Assembly: GCF_009915765.1 (NCBI RefSeq)
Contig: NZ_JAABLQ010000002.1
Location: 434,001 to 498,000, forward strand
Direction: 5' to 3'
DNA: 64,000 bases
Origin: Pannonibacter sp. XCT-53
GTDB taxonomy: Bacteria; Pseudomonadota; Alphaproteobacteria; Rhizobiales; Stappiaceae
The translations under genes and the position numbers were made by a program. Shown piece after piece: positions 24,218 through 32,545 of this stretch (the first letter of the stretch is position 1; each line of letters begins with the position of its first letter). The notes under the pieces were generated by a model. It was not told where the DNA came from. It ran no database searches and saw only the letters and a program-made list of their open reading frames with translations.

Positions 24218-26872
24218 ATGAGCGAGACCGACATCCGCGCGTCCCTGTCCGTCACCAGCGCGCATCCGCTCGACCTCGGCGATCCCTCCGCCTGGTACCG
24301 GGTCAGCCGCAGCTATGTCGACGTCTTTGCCGTCGCGGGGGATCCGCGGACGCAGCGCCGGACCGCGCTGCTGCGGCTGGAGACCGGCGCGCTCCTGTGC
24401 GGCATCGGTGCGGTGGTCACGGACGACGGCACGACCGTGCGCTTCTTCGCCGCCGGCGGCCCCGACAGCGAGGTCGAGCCGCTTGCGGCCGGCAGCACCG
24501 TCACGCGGGCCCTGGCCGACGGCTGGTGCGAGGCCTTGCGGCAGGCGGTCAATGCGCCGCGCACAGGCGGCCTGCAGGATGCGGCCGCTGCGACGGCAGA
24601 GCTGGCCCCGCTGCTCGCAGCCCGGGCGCTGGCCAGCCGGCGGATGCCCGGAGCCGATGACTGGCGCGAACGCCGGCGACGGCATGGCGAGGCGCTGACG
24701 GCGGATGCGCTGGCCGGGCTTGTGGCGTCGGGCGGCGGTGCGGCGCTGGCGCGGGGCGCGATCCCGACCGCAGGTGATCCGCTGAAGGCGGCGCTCCTGG
24801 CCCTGATGTCGGCCCAGGCGGTGACGCCCCGGATCGAGGCCTTCGAGGCTCCCGCTCCGGACGCGACCGTGGCGAGCCGCCTGCAGGCCGTGCTCGCGCG
24901 GCACGAGATGATCTCGCGGCCGGTGCTGCTGCGTCCGGGCTGGACCCGCCAGCCGGGGCCGCCGATGCTCGGCTATCTGGGGCCCGAGCGGCGGCCGGTG
25001 GCGCTGCTGCATGCCGGCGGGCGCTGGGTCATCCGCGACGGCGCCGAGGTGCGGCCGATTGCCAGCGACGCGATGGAAGGCAGCGGCGACGGCGGCCTCG
25101 CCTCCGATGCGCTGCAGCTCTATCCGGCGCTGCCGGCGCGGCCGCTGCGCTTCCGCGACCTGTTCGTCTTCGGCTTCGCAACCCTCGCCGCCGACCGGGT
25201 GCGGCTTGTCCTCTTGATGCTGGCAACCGCCGTGCTGGCGATGCTGGTGCCTTATGGCTCGCGCTTCCTGATCAGCAATGCCATCCCCTACGGCGACATC
25301 GGCCTGACCGGGGTCATCATCGGCGGGCTGATTGCGGCGGCGCTGGCGCGGACCGTGTTCGAGGCCGGCAAGGCGCTGACCATGCTGCGGGCGGAACTCG
25401 GCTTCGAGGGCCGGCTGCAGCCGGCGCTGCTGCTGCGCCTCCTGCGCCTGCCACCGGCCTTCTTCCGGGGCTTCGCGGTGGGCGACATCACCGACCGGGT
25501 GCTCGGCATCCAGAGCGCGCGGCAGGTCATTACCGAGGCCTTTTCCAGCGCGGCGGCAAGCAGCGTGTTCAGCCTGATCAGCCTGATCCCCATCCTGACC
25601 GTCGACTGGCGCCTCGCCCTGCTGGCGCTGGCGCTGGCGCTGGTGCTCGGCGGTGTCAACGCCTTCGTGTCCTATCGCGGCCTCATCCACGAGCGCCGGC
25701 GGCTGGCGGAAAAGGGGCGGCTGGACAGCTTCGTCGTGCAGATGCTGATGGGCGTGGGCAAGCTGCGCGCCGCTGCCAGCGAGCGCATGGGCTTTGCCCG
25801 CTGGTCGCAGCTCTTTGCCCGCAACATCGGCCACACCGTGGCCGCAGGACGCTGGGCCAACTGGCAGGCGACGCTGGATGCCCTGCTGCCGCAGCTGGCG
25901 ACGCTGACGCTCTATGCCACCATCGTCTATCTGATGAAGGCGGATGCGCTGAAGGGCGGCACCGCGCCGAGCTTCTCGCTGGCCGATTTCGTGACCGTCA
26001 CCACGGCCTTTGCCCAGGTGCTGGCGGCGATCTCGGCGCTGGCCGGGGCCCTGACCCAGTCGCTGACCGCCATCCCGCTGATCGAACGGGCCGAGCCGAT
26101 CATCGCCTCCGTCCCCGACACGCCGCCGGTCGACAGCCGCCCGGTGACGCTCGAGGGCACGATCGACATCCGCAACGTGTCGTTCCGCTACACCGAGACC
26201 GCGCCGCTGGCGCTGAACGAACTCTCGCTCAGGATCACCCGCGGCGAGTTCGTCGCCATCGTCGGGGCCTCGGGCTCGGGCAAGTCGACGCTGCTGCGCC
26301 TGCTGCTGGGCTTCGACCGTCCGGAGCTGGGCGACATCTTCTACGACGGGCATTCGCTGAGCCGGCTGGACCTGTCGGACCTGCGCCGCCAGATCGGCGT
26401 GGTGCTGCAGCACGGCCGGATCATGGCCGGCAGCATCCATGCCAACATCGCCGGGGAAAGCGGCCTCGGGCTGGACGAGGCGCTGGAGGCGGCGCGGCTG
26501 GTGGGGCTGGACCGGGATATCGAGCAGATGCCGATGGGCATGCACACCGTGCTGCTGGACGGCGGCGGCACCCTGTCCGGCGGCCAGCGCCAGCGCATCC
26601 TGATTGCCCGGGCGCTGGTGCAGAAGCCGGCGGTGCTGATGCTCGACGAGGCGACCAGCGCGCTGGACAACCGCACGCAGGCCATCGTCACCGAGACCCT
26701 GGCCAGCCTGCCGGTCACCCGGCTCGTCATCGCGCACCGGCTCAGCACAATCGAGAAGGTGGACCGGATCGTCATGCTGGAGCGCGGCAAGGTCGTGGAG
26801 ACGGGGACATTTTCCGAGCTGATGCAGAAGGGCGGGGTGTTTGCGGCCCATGCCCGGCGGCAGCTCGTCTGA
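24218..26872 (+). CDS. NHLM-type ABC transporter 2 (no peptidase)
   Basis: An 884-residue protein 11 bp downstream of the peptidase-transporter. The N-terminal 300 residues are a soluble domain without C39 residues, typical of the second NHLM transporter (expected TIGR03797). Six membrane helices (about 315-590) and a complete ATPase follow: Walker A GASGSGKST, signature LSGGQRQRILIARAL, Walker B VLMLDEATSALD. The pair probably forms a heteromeric exporter or two coupled transporters. The role of the long N-terminal domain is unknown; cargo recognition is a reasonable guess. Confidence 0.92.
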   Translation: MSETDIRASLSVTSAHPLDLGDPSAWYRVSRSYVDVFAVAGDPRTQRRTALLRLETGALLCGIGAVVTDDGTTVRFFAAGGPDSEVEPLAAGSTVTRALADGWCEALRQAVNAPRTGGLQDAAAATAELAPLLAARALASRRMPGADDWRERRRRHGEALTADALAGLVASGGGAALARGAIPTAGDPLKAALLALMSAQAVTPRIEAFEAPAPDATVASRLQAVLARHEMISRPVLLRPGWTRQPGPPMLGYLGPERRPVALLHAGGRWVIRDGAEVRPIASDAMEGSGDGGLASDALQLYPALPARPLRFRDLFVFGFATLAADRVRLVLLMLATAVLAMLVPYGSRFLISNAIPYGDIGLTGVIIGGLIAAALARTVFEAGKALTMLRAELGFEGRLQPALLLRLLRLPPAFFRGFAVGDITDRVLGIQSARQVITEAFSSAAASSVFSLISLIPILTVDWRLALLALALALVLGGVNAFVSYRGLIHERRRLAEKGRLDSFVVQMLMGVGKLRAAASERMGFARWSQLFARNIGHTVAAGRWANWQATLDALLPQLATLTLYATIVYLMKADALKGGTAPSFSLADFVTVTTAFAQVLAAISALAGALTQSLTAIPLIERAEPIIASVPDTPPVDSRPVTLEGTIDIRNVSFRYTETAPLALNELSLRITRGEFVAIVGASGSGKSTLLRLLLGFDRPELGDIFYDGHSLSRLDLSDLRRQIGVVLQHGRIMAGSIHANIAGESGLGLDEALEAARLVGLDRDIEQMPMGMHTVLLDGGGTLSGGQRQRILIARALVQKPAVLMLDEATSALDNRTQAIVTETLASLPVTRLVIAHRLSTIEKVDRIVMLERGKVVETGTFSELMQKGGVFAAHARRQLV

Positions 26873-26893
26873 GATTTTCAAGGGAGTCCTTTC

Positions 26894-27418
26894 ATGCGCA
26901 AGGTGCTTTACATCCTTGGTCAGCTCGATGATGCCGACATCGTCTGGATGGGGCAGAGCGGCCATCGCCGCAGCCTGAAGCCGGGCGAGGTGCTGATCGA
27001 GGAGGGGCGCGCGACGGCGCATCTCTTCATCGTCCTCGATGGCCAGGTGGATGTGCGGGTCGCCGGCGTCGGGGTGGTCGCCAGCCTGTCGAGCGGCGAG
27101 ATCCTCGGCGAGATGTCCTTTGTCGACAAGGCGCCGCCGTCCGCGACGGTGGAGGCTGCCCGCGACACGCGGGTGCTGGCGCTCGAGAAGGCGCTGGTGG
27201 AGAAGCGGCTTGCCGAAAACCCGGCCTTTGCCGCCCGCTTCTACAAGGCGCTCGCCATCTTCCTGGCCGACCGCCTGCGCACCACGACGCAGCGCGGCAA
27301 GGGCGGCAGCGGGCCGGCGGAGGACGAGCTGGACGACATGGTGCTGGACGGCGTGTCGATGGCCGGCCTGCGCTTCCAGCAGCTGCTGGAGATGCTGGAT
27401 CGGCCGGAGGTTCGCTGA
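26894..27418 (+). CDS. Cyclic-nucleotide-binding-domain protein of the export operon
   Basis: A 174-residue protein with AGGGAG before the ATG. Residues 10-130 form a CNB beta-barrel (LKPGEVLIEEGRATAHLFIV, SSGEILGEMSFVDKAPPSATVEA), followed by a helix and a short acidic tail; there is no DNA-binding HTH. In the phosphate-binding cassette the Arg that normally precedes [SA]ATV is Pro82, so cAMP binding in the standard way is doubtful. Such proteins recur in NHLM clusters. Last gene of the operon. A regulatory or scaffold role in transport is likely; a cAMP receptor role, though tempting next to the cyclase at 7897, is unproven. Confidence 0.85.
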   Translation: MRKVLYILGQLDDADIVWMGQSGHRRSLKPGEVLIEEGRATAHLFIVLDGQVDVRVAGVGVVASLSSGEILGEMSFVDKAPPSATVEAARDTRVLALEKALVEKRLAENPAFAARFYKALAIFLADRLRTTTQRGKGGSGPAEDELDDMVLDGVSMAGLRFQQLLEMLDRPEVR

Positions 27419-27732
27419 GGCAGGCCCAACTTCGCCCCGCTCGGCCCGGACCGGACGTGCGGCCGCGGGCATGTCCCCTGTGCCTTGCGGCCTTCCTGCC
27501 ACAGGCGGCTGACCAAATCCGCGCCGGAGCCCCGCGAGACGGGACAGGCCGGCTGCGACGCACTAAGGTCGGGCTCCGCCAGCCAAGCCGGAGCGGATGC
27601 CCCCTTTCGGGGGCGCGCCCCGGACCAAGCCAAGACATCCGAGCCAGGGAGTGACCGAGCGCGGCCGTGGCAGGCCCGGCGCTCGCGCGGCCGTGCCGTG
27701 TCGCCCCTCGGCCCCAACTTGCGTGGATCGCC
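27419..27732. other. Gene-free spacer after the export operon
   Basis: A 314-bp stretch with no credible coding frame. It contains a small hairpin, GCCCCCTTTCGGGGGC (27599-27614), without a T-tract, and otherwise nothing recognisable. The promoter of the ABC exporter at 27733 is presumably here. Confidence 0.5.
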
Positions 27733-29463
27733 ATGCTGTCCCGGTTCTTTGCCTATTACGCGCCCTATCGCGGCCTGTTCCTGCTCGACTTCGGCTGCGC
27801 CATCGTCGCCGGCCTGCTGGAACTGGCGTTTCCGATTGCGGTGAAGCTGTTCGTGGACCAGCTGCTGCCGCAGCAGAGTGTCTCGCTGATCCTGCTGGCC
27901 GGCGTCGGGCTCTTCGGCATGTATCTGGTGACGGCCGGCCTCAACGCGGTGGTGGTCTACTGGGGCCACATGCTCGGGATCAACATCGAGACCGACATGC
28001 GGCGCAAGGCCTTCGAGCATCTGCAGAAGCTCTCGTTCCGCTTCTACGACAACACCAAGACCGGCCACCTGATCGCCCGCGTGACCAAGGATCTGGAAGA
28101 AATCGGCGAGGTGGCGCATCACGGGCCGGAGGATCTGTTCATCGCGGTGATGACCTTCCTCGGTGCCTTTGCGCTGATGCTCTGGGTGAATGTGCATCTG
28201 GCGCTGATGACCGGGCTCATCGTGCCGCTGGTGATGTGGGTGACGAGCCGCTACGGCGGGCAGATGACGCAGAACTGGCGCCGCATCTATGGCCGCATCG
28301 GCGACTTCAACGTGCGCATCGAGGAAAATGTCGGCGGCATGCGCGCGGTGCAGGCCTTTGCCAACGAGGCGCACGAGAAGCGCCTGTTCGAGGCGGATAA
28401 CCAGAAGTACCGCACCACCAAGCTGGAGGCCTACAAGATCATGGCGGCCTCGACGACGCTCAGCTACATGAGCATGCGCATCGTGCAGCTTCTTGTCATG
28501 CTGGCGGGCAGCTATCTGGTGCTGCGCGGCGAGCTGACCTATGGCGGCTTCGTCGGTTTCCTGCTGCTGGTCAACGTGTTCTTCCGGCCGATCGAGAAGA
28601 TCAATTCGGTGATCGAGACCTATCCGAAGGGCATCGCCGGCTTCCGCCGCTATCTCGACCTGATCGGCACCGCTCCGGACATCACCGATGCGCCGACGGC
28701 CCGTGTCGCCCCGCCGCTGAAGGGCGACATCCGCTTCGAGGATGTCTCGTTCGGCTATTCCGGCGCCCACGCCCGCGAAAGGGCGGTGCTGAGCCATGTG
28801 ACCCTGGAGATCCGTGCCGGACAGACCATCGCCTTTGTCGGGCCGTCGGGGGCCGGCAAGACGACGCTCCTGTCCTTGCTGCCGCGCTTCTACGAGCCGA
28901 CACGGGGGGCCATCCTTGTCGATGGCACCGACATCCGCGACCTGACGCTTGCCTCGCTGCGCAGCCAGATCGGCATCGTGCAGCAGGACGTGTTCCTGTT
29001 CGGCGGCACGATCCGCGAGAACATCGCCTACGGGCGGCTGGGGGCGAGCGAGCACGAGATCAGGGACGCGGCCCGGCGGGCGCATCTGGCCGACCTCATC
29101 ACCTCGATGCCGGACGGGCTCGACACGATCATCGGCGAGCGCGGGGTGAAGCTCTCCGGCGGGCAGAAGCAGCGCCTGTCGATCGCACGGATCTTCCTCA
29201 AGAACCCGCCGATCCTGATCCTGGACGAGGCGACCTCGGCGCTCGACAGCCAGACGGAACGGGAGATCCAGCGGTCCCTCGCCAGCCTGTCGCACGGGCG
29301 CACGACGCTGGTGATCGCCCACCGGCTCGCCACCATCCGCAACGCCGACCGCATCGTCGTCGTGGCCGAGGGCGGCATCGCCGAGAGCGGCACCCATGCC
29401 GAGCTGCTGGCACGCGGCGGCCTCTATGCCGACCTGCACGCGGCCCAGACGCTGGACGCGTGA
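27733..29463 (+). CDS. Homodimeric-type ABC exporter (MsbA/MDR-like)
   Basis: A 576-residue half-transporter; the ATG at 27733 gives a normal N-terminus (MLSRFFAYYAPYRGLFLLDF), whereas the frame itself is open further upstream. Six transmembrane helices (1-310) and an ATPase: Walker A GPSGAGKTT, signature LSGGQKQRLSIARIF, Walker B ILILDEATSALD, H-loop VIAHRLATI. There is no C39 peptidase. It follows the NHLM operon by 314 bp in the same direction, so it could serve as immunity or a secondary exporter for the RiPP products, or be unrelated drug/lipid export. Its 3' end, including the stop codon, lies in a 31-bp sequence that is repeated 222 bp downstream. Confidence 0.88.
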   Translation: MLSRFFAYYAPYRGLFLLDFGCAIVAGLLELAFPIAVKLFVDQLLPQQSVSLILLAGVGLFGMYLVTAGLNAVVVYWGHMLGINIETDMRRKAFEHLQKLSFRFYDNTKTGHLIARVTKDLEEIGEVAHHGPEDLFIAVMTFLGAFALMLWVNVHLALMTGLIVPLVMWVTSRYGGQMTQNWRRIYGRIGDFNVRIEENVGGMRAVQAFANEAHEKRLFEADNQKYRTTKLEAYKIMAASTTLSYMSMRIVQLLVMLAGSYLVLRGELTYGGFVGFLLLVNVFFRPIEKINSVIETYPKGIAGFRRYLDLIGTAPDITDAPTARVAPPLKGDIRFEDVSFGYSGAHARERAVLSHVTLEIRAGQTIAFVGPSGAGKTTLLSLLPRFYEPTRGAILVDGTDIRDLTLASLRSQIGIVQQDVFLFGGTIRENIAYGRLGASEHEIRDAARRAHLADLITSMPDGLDTIIGERGVKLSGGQKQRLSIARIFLKNPPILILDEATSALDSQTEREIQRSLASLSHGRTTLVIAHRLATIRNADRIVVVAEGGIAESGTHAELLARGGLYADLHAAQTLDA

Positions 29464-29477
29464 GGCGTCCGGCGTCC
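29447..29477. repeat. 31-bp direct repeat, copy 1 (contains a hairpin and the ABC gene stop)
   Basis: Identical to 29669-29699. The unit is itself a stem-loop: GACGCTGGACGC pairs with GCGTCCGGCGTC (one G-T wobble), with the TGA stop of the exporter in the loop region. Enclosed with copy 2 around the inverted-repeat element at 29479-29667. Confidence 0.85.
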
Positions 29478-29478
29478 A

Positions 29479-29667
29479 AGACTGCTGACACCTACTCAGG
29501 GTCACCCCGGCCCGGCCGAGCGTCAGCGAAGTGATGTCACAGGTCTTGTTGCATCGATTTGTCTATGGGCTCGCTGGCGCTCGCACAGACGCGCTGGATT
29601 CCGGATCTGCGGTTCGCTGAACGCTCACCTTGTCCGGAATGACCGTGAGTCGGTTTGTCAGCAGTCT
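29479..29667. mobile_element. MITE-like element with 12-bp terminal inverted repeats
   Basis: A 189-bp non-coding segment bounded by AGACTGCTGACA (29479-29490) and its perfect complement TGTCAGCAGTCT (29656-29667). One base separates each end from a 31-bp direct repeat. The interior (29565-29644) is about 90 percent identical to 38501-38580, so part of it is a dispersed repeat. No transposase is encoded. It could be a miniature inverted-repeat element whose entry duplicated the target, though 31 bp is long for a target-site duplication. Confidence 0.6.
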
Positions 29668-29668
29668 G

Positions 29669-29699
29669 AGACGCTGGACGCGTGAGGCGTCCGGCGTCC
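29669..29699. repeat. 31-bp direct repeat, copy 2
   Basis: Exact duplicate of the 3' end of the ABC exporter gene (29447-29477), placed just before the convergent end of the aldo-keto reductase fusion gene. It may act as a bidirectional hairpin there. Confidence 0.85.
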
Positions 29700-29718
29700 T
29701 GTTCGGGATCGAGCGGAC

Positions 29719-31215
29719 TTACGGCCGGATGATCGCCTCGGCCTCGATTTCCACCTTGTAGTCGCCGATCAGGCGGGCGACGGCGAGGAGGGTGTTGGCG
29801 GGCTTGATCTCGCCGAAGACGCGGCCATGGGCGCGCGACACCGGCAAGGCATCGTCCGGGTCAGTAAGATAGACGCGGGTGCGGACCACGTCCTCGGCGC
29901 TGGCGCCGAGCGCGGTCAGGGCCGACTGGATCTTGTCGAGGATGTAGGTGGTCTGGGCGGCGGCATCCTGCGGGGCGACGGGGCGGCTGGCGCCGGCCGT
30001 GGCCGTGGTGCCGGAGACGAGGATGCGGTCGCCGATGCGCTGGGCGCGGCAATAGCCGGCGATGTCCTCCCACTCCGAGCCGGTCAGCACGCGCAAGCCG
30101 CCCGGGCGATGCGGCGTCAGTTCGGTGGTGCTGGCGCGCGGCATCTCGCTCAAGTGATGGCTGAGATCCCCCGAGGCGGTGAGGAAGGGGGGCTTGCGGT
30201 ATTCATCGCCGCAGTCGCCCGGCACGGGCTGTGTCGCGGCAAAGGCCGCCTCGAGGCGGGCGTGATCCTCCGCGTCCAGCCTGAAGCCGAAGAGCTTGAG
30301 GTTGTCGGCGGTGTGCATGGCCTCGCCGAGGCGTGCGCCGATGATGACGCCGGCGACTGCTTTCTGCTCGAGGACCCAGCGGGTGGCGACGTTGGAGATC
30401 GAGACGCCGTGCTTCGCGGCGATGCTGCCAGCGGCCGTCAGGATGCCCTGGAAGGCAGTCCAGCCACCGATGGTGTCGATGAAGCGCTTGTACTTCATCT
30501 TGCTCCAGTCCTCGATGTCATGCGGCTCCGGCTGGCCAAGCCAGCGGCCGGACAGGAAGCCGCCGCAGAGCGTGCCATAGGCCAGCAGATGCACGCCGTG
30601 GGCGCTGCAGACCTCGGCGAGCTGGCCTGCCGCGCGCCGGTCCACCAGCGAGAAGGAGACCTGGTTGGTGGCGAGCGGAATGCCGTCGGCCAGTGCCAGA
30701 TGCAGGTGGGCGGCATCGAAATTGGTGACGCCGATCTCGCGGATCAGTCCCTCGGCCCGCAGGCGCGCCAGCTCGTGCAGGGCGTCGAGCCAGCCCGGAT
30801 GCTCGAAGCTCCACCAGTGGAACTGCAGCAGGTCGATGCGGTCGGTGCCGAGGCGCGCCAGCCGCTCCTCGACGCCCGCCCGCACCACGTCGGCGGTCAT
30901 CGGGCCGGGTTCGGGGCACCACTTGGTGAAGGCGAGCGGCCTGTCGGCGCTGCCGTTTGCACAGCGCGCCAGCAGGCGGCCGGTGATCAGCTCGGAGGTG
31001 CCGTAATGGTCGGCCATGTCGAAAGTGGTGAAGCCGTCGCGGACATAGGCCTCCAGCCAGTCCGCGCCGAGATCCGGGTCGATCGGGCCAGACTTGCGTT
31101 CGATGTCGGCCACCTGCCACAGGCCCGTGAGGGCGCGGCTGATCTCCAGCCCCGGAGCCAGCGGGAAACGGTCGGGACGAGCGGGCGTGAGCGGCGAAGC
31201 CGGGTGACGGGTCAT
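29719..31215 (-). CDS. Aldo-keto reductase - RidA (YjgF) fusion protein
   Basis: A 498-residue fusion. Residues 15-345 are an aldo-keto reductase barrel with the full tetrad: D66 and Y71 (FDMADHYG), K98 (AFTKWC) and H133 (LLQFHWW). Residues about 375-498 are a RidA/YjgF domain (GDRILVSGTTATAG, AQTTYILDKIQSALTALGASAEDVVRTRVYLTD, NTLLAVARL). RidA proteins hydrolyse reactive enamines/imines, and many divergent YjgF domains have other roles, so the fusion suggests a carbonyl-reduction step coupled to imine handling of an amino compound. It is downstream of a GntR regulator and divergent from the importer operon, which also encodes a related reductase. Confidence 0.88.
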   Translation of the reverse strand: MTRHPASPLTPARPDRFPLAPGLEISRALTGLWQVADIERKSGPIDPDLGADWLEAYVRDGFTTFDMADHYGTSELITGRLLARCANGSADRPLAFTKWCPEPGPMTADVVRAGVEERLARLGTDRIDLLQFHWWSFEHPGWLDALHELARLRAEGLIREIGVTNFDAAHLHLALADGIPLATNQVSFSLVDRRAAGQLAEVCSAHGVHLLAYGTLCGGFLSGRWLGQPEPHDIEDWSKMKYKRFIDTIGGWTAFQGILTAAGSIAAKHGVSISNVATRWVLEQKAVAGVIIGARLGEAMHTADNLKLFGFRLDAEDHARLEAAFAATQPVPGDCGDEYRKPPFLTASGDLSHHLSEMPRASTTELTPHRPGGLRVLTGSEWEDIAGYCRAQRIGDRILVSGTTATAGASRPVAPQDAAAQTTYILDKIQSALTALGASAEDVVRTRVYLTDPDDALPVSRAHGRVFGEIKPANTLLAVARLIGDYKVEIEAEAIIRP

Positions 31216-31259
31216 GAAATGTCTCTTGTGTCGATGTCGAAAACGGCGAAGGGAAAGGG

Positions 31260-31913
31260 TCAGGGGGTGGGCACCAGCACGCGGAAGCTGCGCTCGATGT
31301 CATTGGCGAGTGCGGCATGGGCGGCGGCCCGGTCGCCGGACTTCAGGGCGGCGATGATCTCCTGGTGATGCTTGTGCTCCGGCATGCGCAGGGCTTCCTC
31401 ATGCTTGATGATGAGGTTGAGATAGGCGCCGTACTGCAGCCAGAGCGCTTCGACGAGCGGCAGCAGCACCTCGGACTCGCTGGCGCGGTAGAGCGTGAAG
31501 TGGAAATCGTAGTTCTGCTGCAAGTCGGGGCCGGTGATTTCGGGATCCGAATGCGTGGTCAGGACCGCCTCCATCGCGGCGATGGTCTCGGGGCACATGC
31601 GGTCCATGGCGAGATCGAGCACGAGGGCCTCGAGCGCCAGCCGCGCCTGCTTCAGATCCTGCATCCGGCGTGCATCAAAGGCGGGCACCTGCAGGGTGCG
31701 GCTTGGCGTGTCGATGAGCGCGCCTTCGGCCACGAGACGGCGGACGGCCTCGCGCACCGGGGTCATCGAGGTGCCGAGCTGTTCGGCCAGATCGCGCAGG
31801 CTGACCGTGTCGCCGGGGGCGAACTCGCCGCGTGTAAAGGCGTCGCGCAGCGCGAAATAGACGTTCTCCCTGAGTTTCGACTGGTCGATCCTCGCGATGC
31901 GCGGTGCGCTCAT
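31260..31913 (-). CDS. GntR-family regulator, FCD subfamily
   Basis: A 217-residue repressor-type protein. N-terminal winged helix (10-75: VYFALRDAFTRGEFAPGDTVS, LAEQLGTSMTPVREAVRRL) and a C-terminal FCD ligand domain (85-210) with the metal-site His residues (FHFTLYRAS, EHKHHQEIIAAL). It shares a minus-strand unit with the AKR-RidA gene and is divergent from the importer operon. It probably controls both through the gap at 31914-32089; the effector would be the imported compound or an intermediate. Confidence 0.88.
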   Translation of the reverse strand: MSAPRIARIDQSKLRENVYFALRDAFTRGEFAPGDTVSLRDLAEQLGTSMTPVREAVRRLVAEGALIDTPSRTLQVPAFDARRMQDLKQARLALEALVLDLAMDRMCPETIAAMEAVLTTHSDPEITGPDLQQNYDFHFTLYRASESEVLLPLVEALWLQYGAYLNLIIKHEEALRMPEHKHHQEIIAALKSGDRAAAHAALANDIERSFRVLVPTP

Positions 31914-32014
31914 GTGCTGCTCCCCGAATGTCTCGCCCGGCTGCCGGTCTGCCTCGGTTCAGGGCCGGTCCAGCCACCGGCCGACCTGCCTGAAGTTTAA
32001 CCATGCACGGTCGA

Positions 32015-32044
32015 TTGACAATCTCAAGATCCCGTACCTAAGAT
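32015..32044 (+). promoter_or_regulatory. Sigma-70-type promoter of the importer/reductase operon
   Basis: TTGACA (32015-32020), an 18-base spacer and TAAGAT (32039-32044) point toward the GTG start at 32090, giving a leader of about 38 bases. It lies in the divergent gap with the GntR gene, where a repressor could block both directions. Confidence 0.6.
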
Positions 32045-32089
32045 CAAATATCACAGATATCCGGACGCCGATAGGGGAGGGCTCACGGA

Positions 32090-32545
32090 GTGGCCGACAA
32101 CAAGGCAGGGGCAGCTGGGGATCCAGAGCGCGACGGCGGGACAGCAGGAGCCGGACCGGCTCGGGCGGCAGCCGACGACGGCTTCTGGCTCTATGACCTG
32201 AAGGTCGAGACGGTCCTGGACGGCCGCACGCCGGTCTGTCGCCACATCGAGGGCGAGAGTTTCCGCGTCGAGGGCGAGGCGCTGGTGTTCGAGCCCGGGC
32301 AGCGCGTGTCGATGTATGCGCTCGCCGCCGTGCTGCCGCTGTTGCCGGCCAAGCAGCGCGAGACCTCGCCGCATGACTGGATGTCCACGGACGCGGAAGT
32401 GGCCTGTCCCGATCCCCATTGCGGCGGCCGTTTCCGCATCACCCGGACGGGCAAGCGCCGGTTCAGCCATAGCGAGACCACCGGCCTGCCGGAGGCGCGC
32501 GACACACCCTACTGGAAGAAGGCCGAGGGAGGCCCTGACGAATGA
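32090..32545 (+). CDS. Small TIGR04076-like protein with a CX4C motif
   Basis: A 151-residue protein with a GTG start at 32090 and AGGGGAGGG upstream. After a disordered 30 residues, WLYDLKVETVLDGRTPVCRHIEGESFRVEGEALVFEPG resembles the start of TIGR04076-family proteins (YDLKV..., a Cys, and a hydrophobic strand pattern). A CPDPHC motif (C106, C111) could bind a metal. It is translationally coupled (ATGA) to the following aldo-keto reductase. The family has no known function, and the match is by eye. Confidence 0.6.
   Translation: MADNKAGAAGDPERDGGTAGAGPARAAADDGFWLYDLKVETVLDGRTPVCRHIEGESFRVEGEALVFEPGQRVSMYALAAVLPLLPAKQRETSPHDWMSTDAEVACPDPHCGGRFRITRTGKRRFSHSETTGLPEARDTPYWKKAEGGPDE

Noticed and set aside
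7897..27418. A proven cAMP circuit from the cyclase to the export CNB protein
   Set aside because: The cyclase looks active, but the CNB protein lacks the key Arg of its binding cassette, so the link is kept only as a hypothesis.
24173..27502. 1109-codon open frame on the minus strand
   Set aside because: It lies antisense to the NHLM transporter and CNB genes, is low-complexity Arg/Gln/Gly and matches no family.
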